Positions 5,898 to 5,948 of a DNA stretch of 5,948 nt are shown here, in pieces. Source of the DNA: Klebsiella pneumoniae (GTDB taxonomy: Bacteria > Pseudomonadota > Gammaproteobacteria > Pseudomonadales > Azotimanducaceae); NCBI GenBank assembly GCA_945878745.1, contig CAMDVY010000208.1:1-5948 (forward strand). The letters are read 5' to 3'. The notes beneath the pieces were generated by a model. It saw only the letters and a list, made by a program, of their open reading frames with translations. It was not told where the DNA came from and ran no database searches. The translations under genes were made by a program, and so were the position numbers. Each line of letters starts with the position of its first letter. Position 1 is the first letter of the stretch.

Positions 5898-5925
5898 CCA
5901 ATCGCGCTCGGGAGAGCGCTCCTAC
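5898..5925 (-). repeat. REP-like palindrome, copy 3
   Basis: CCAATC, stem GCGCTC (5904-5909), loop GGGA, stem GAGCGC (5914-5919), TCCTAC. On the minus strand it begins with an intact GTAG. It differs from copy 1 only at one matched stem pair and the last base. With copy 2 it forms an inverted pair from GTAG 5866 to CTAC 5925, the layout of a REPIN. The remaining 23 bases of the window show nothing further. Confidence 0.7.
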
Positions 5926-5948
5926 AATGTGCCGCACCGTCATTACCG

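Noticed and set aside
5813..5925. CRISPR array
   Set aside because: Only three units, self-complementary, in mixed orientation and with unequal spacing; REP palindromes explain them.

Overview
The window looks like ordinary chromosomal DNA from a GC-rich Gram-negative proteobacterium, most likely a gammaproteobacterium. The signs are an exported protein with a signal peptide, tightly packed genes, strong GC preference at third codon positions, and GTAG-class REP palindromes at the right edge. The species cannot be named from the sequence alone. Six protein genes are supported. I see no rRNA, tRNA, CRISPR array, transposase or phage gene.

Left part (12-2886): a large exported DUF3604 protein (PHP-like metal-dependent hydrolase fold, rich in cysteine) overlaps by 8 bases the start of a cytoplasmic alpha/beta-hydrolase of the esterase/formamidase type. 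The two are almost certainly one transcript with coupled translation. They probably handle a related substrate on the two sides of the inner membrane; the substrate is unknown. A 185-base gap follows. It holds a perfect 15-base inverted repeat (GTTAC-N5-GTAAC) placed as an activator site would be for the next gene, an NADPH-dependent aldo/keto reductase (3072-4055).

Middle part (4056-4613): the reductase converges on a small four-helix membrane protein on the minus strand, with a bulged hairpin between the two ends that could serve both genes as a terminator. That membrane gene and the next plus-strand gene diverge from a 124-base control region carrying a repeated 9-mer and two inverted repeats.

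Right part (4614-5948): a DUF2834 three-helix membrane protein is followed after 13 bases by an XRE-type regulator with an MmyB-like (MLTR) ligand-binding domain, so the regulator is probably co-transcribed with the membrane gene. It is a reasonable candidate to bind the divergent control region and control both membrane proteins. After the regulator lie three REP hairpins: a single one, then an inverted pair bounded by GTAG and CTAC, which is the form of a REPIN. The stems of the first and third copies differ by matched changes in both arms, so base pairing has been kept.

Nothing here is an obviously new defence, mobile or biosynthetic system. The points most worth following are the DUF2834/regulator/divergent membrane-gene module, the REPIN, and the coupled DUF3604-hydrolase pair.
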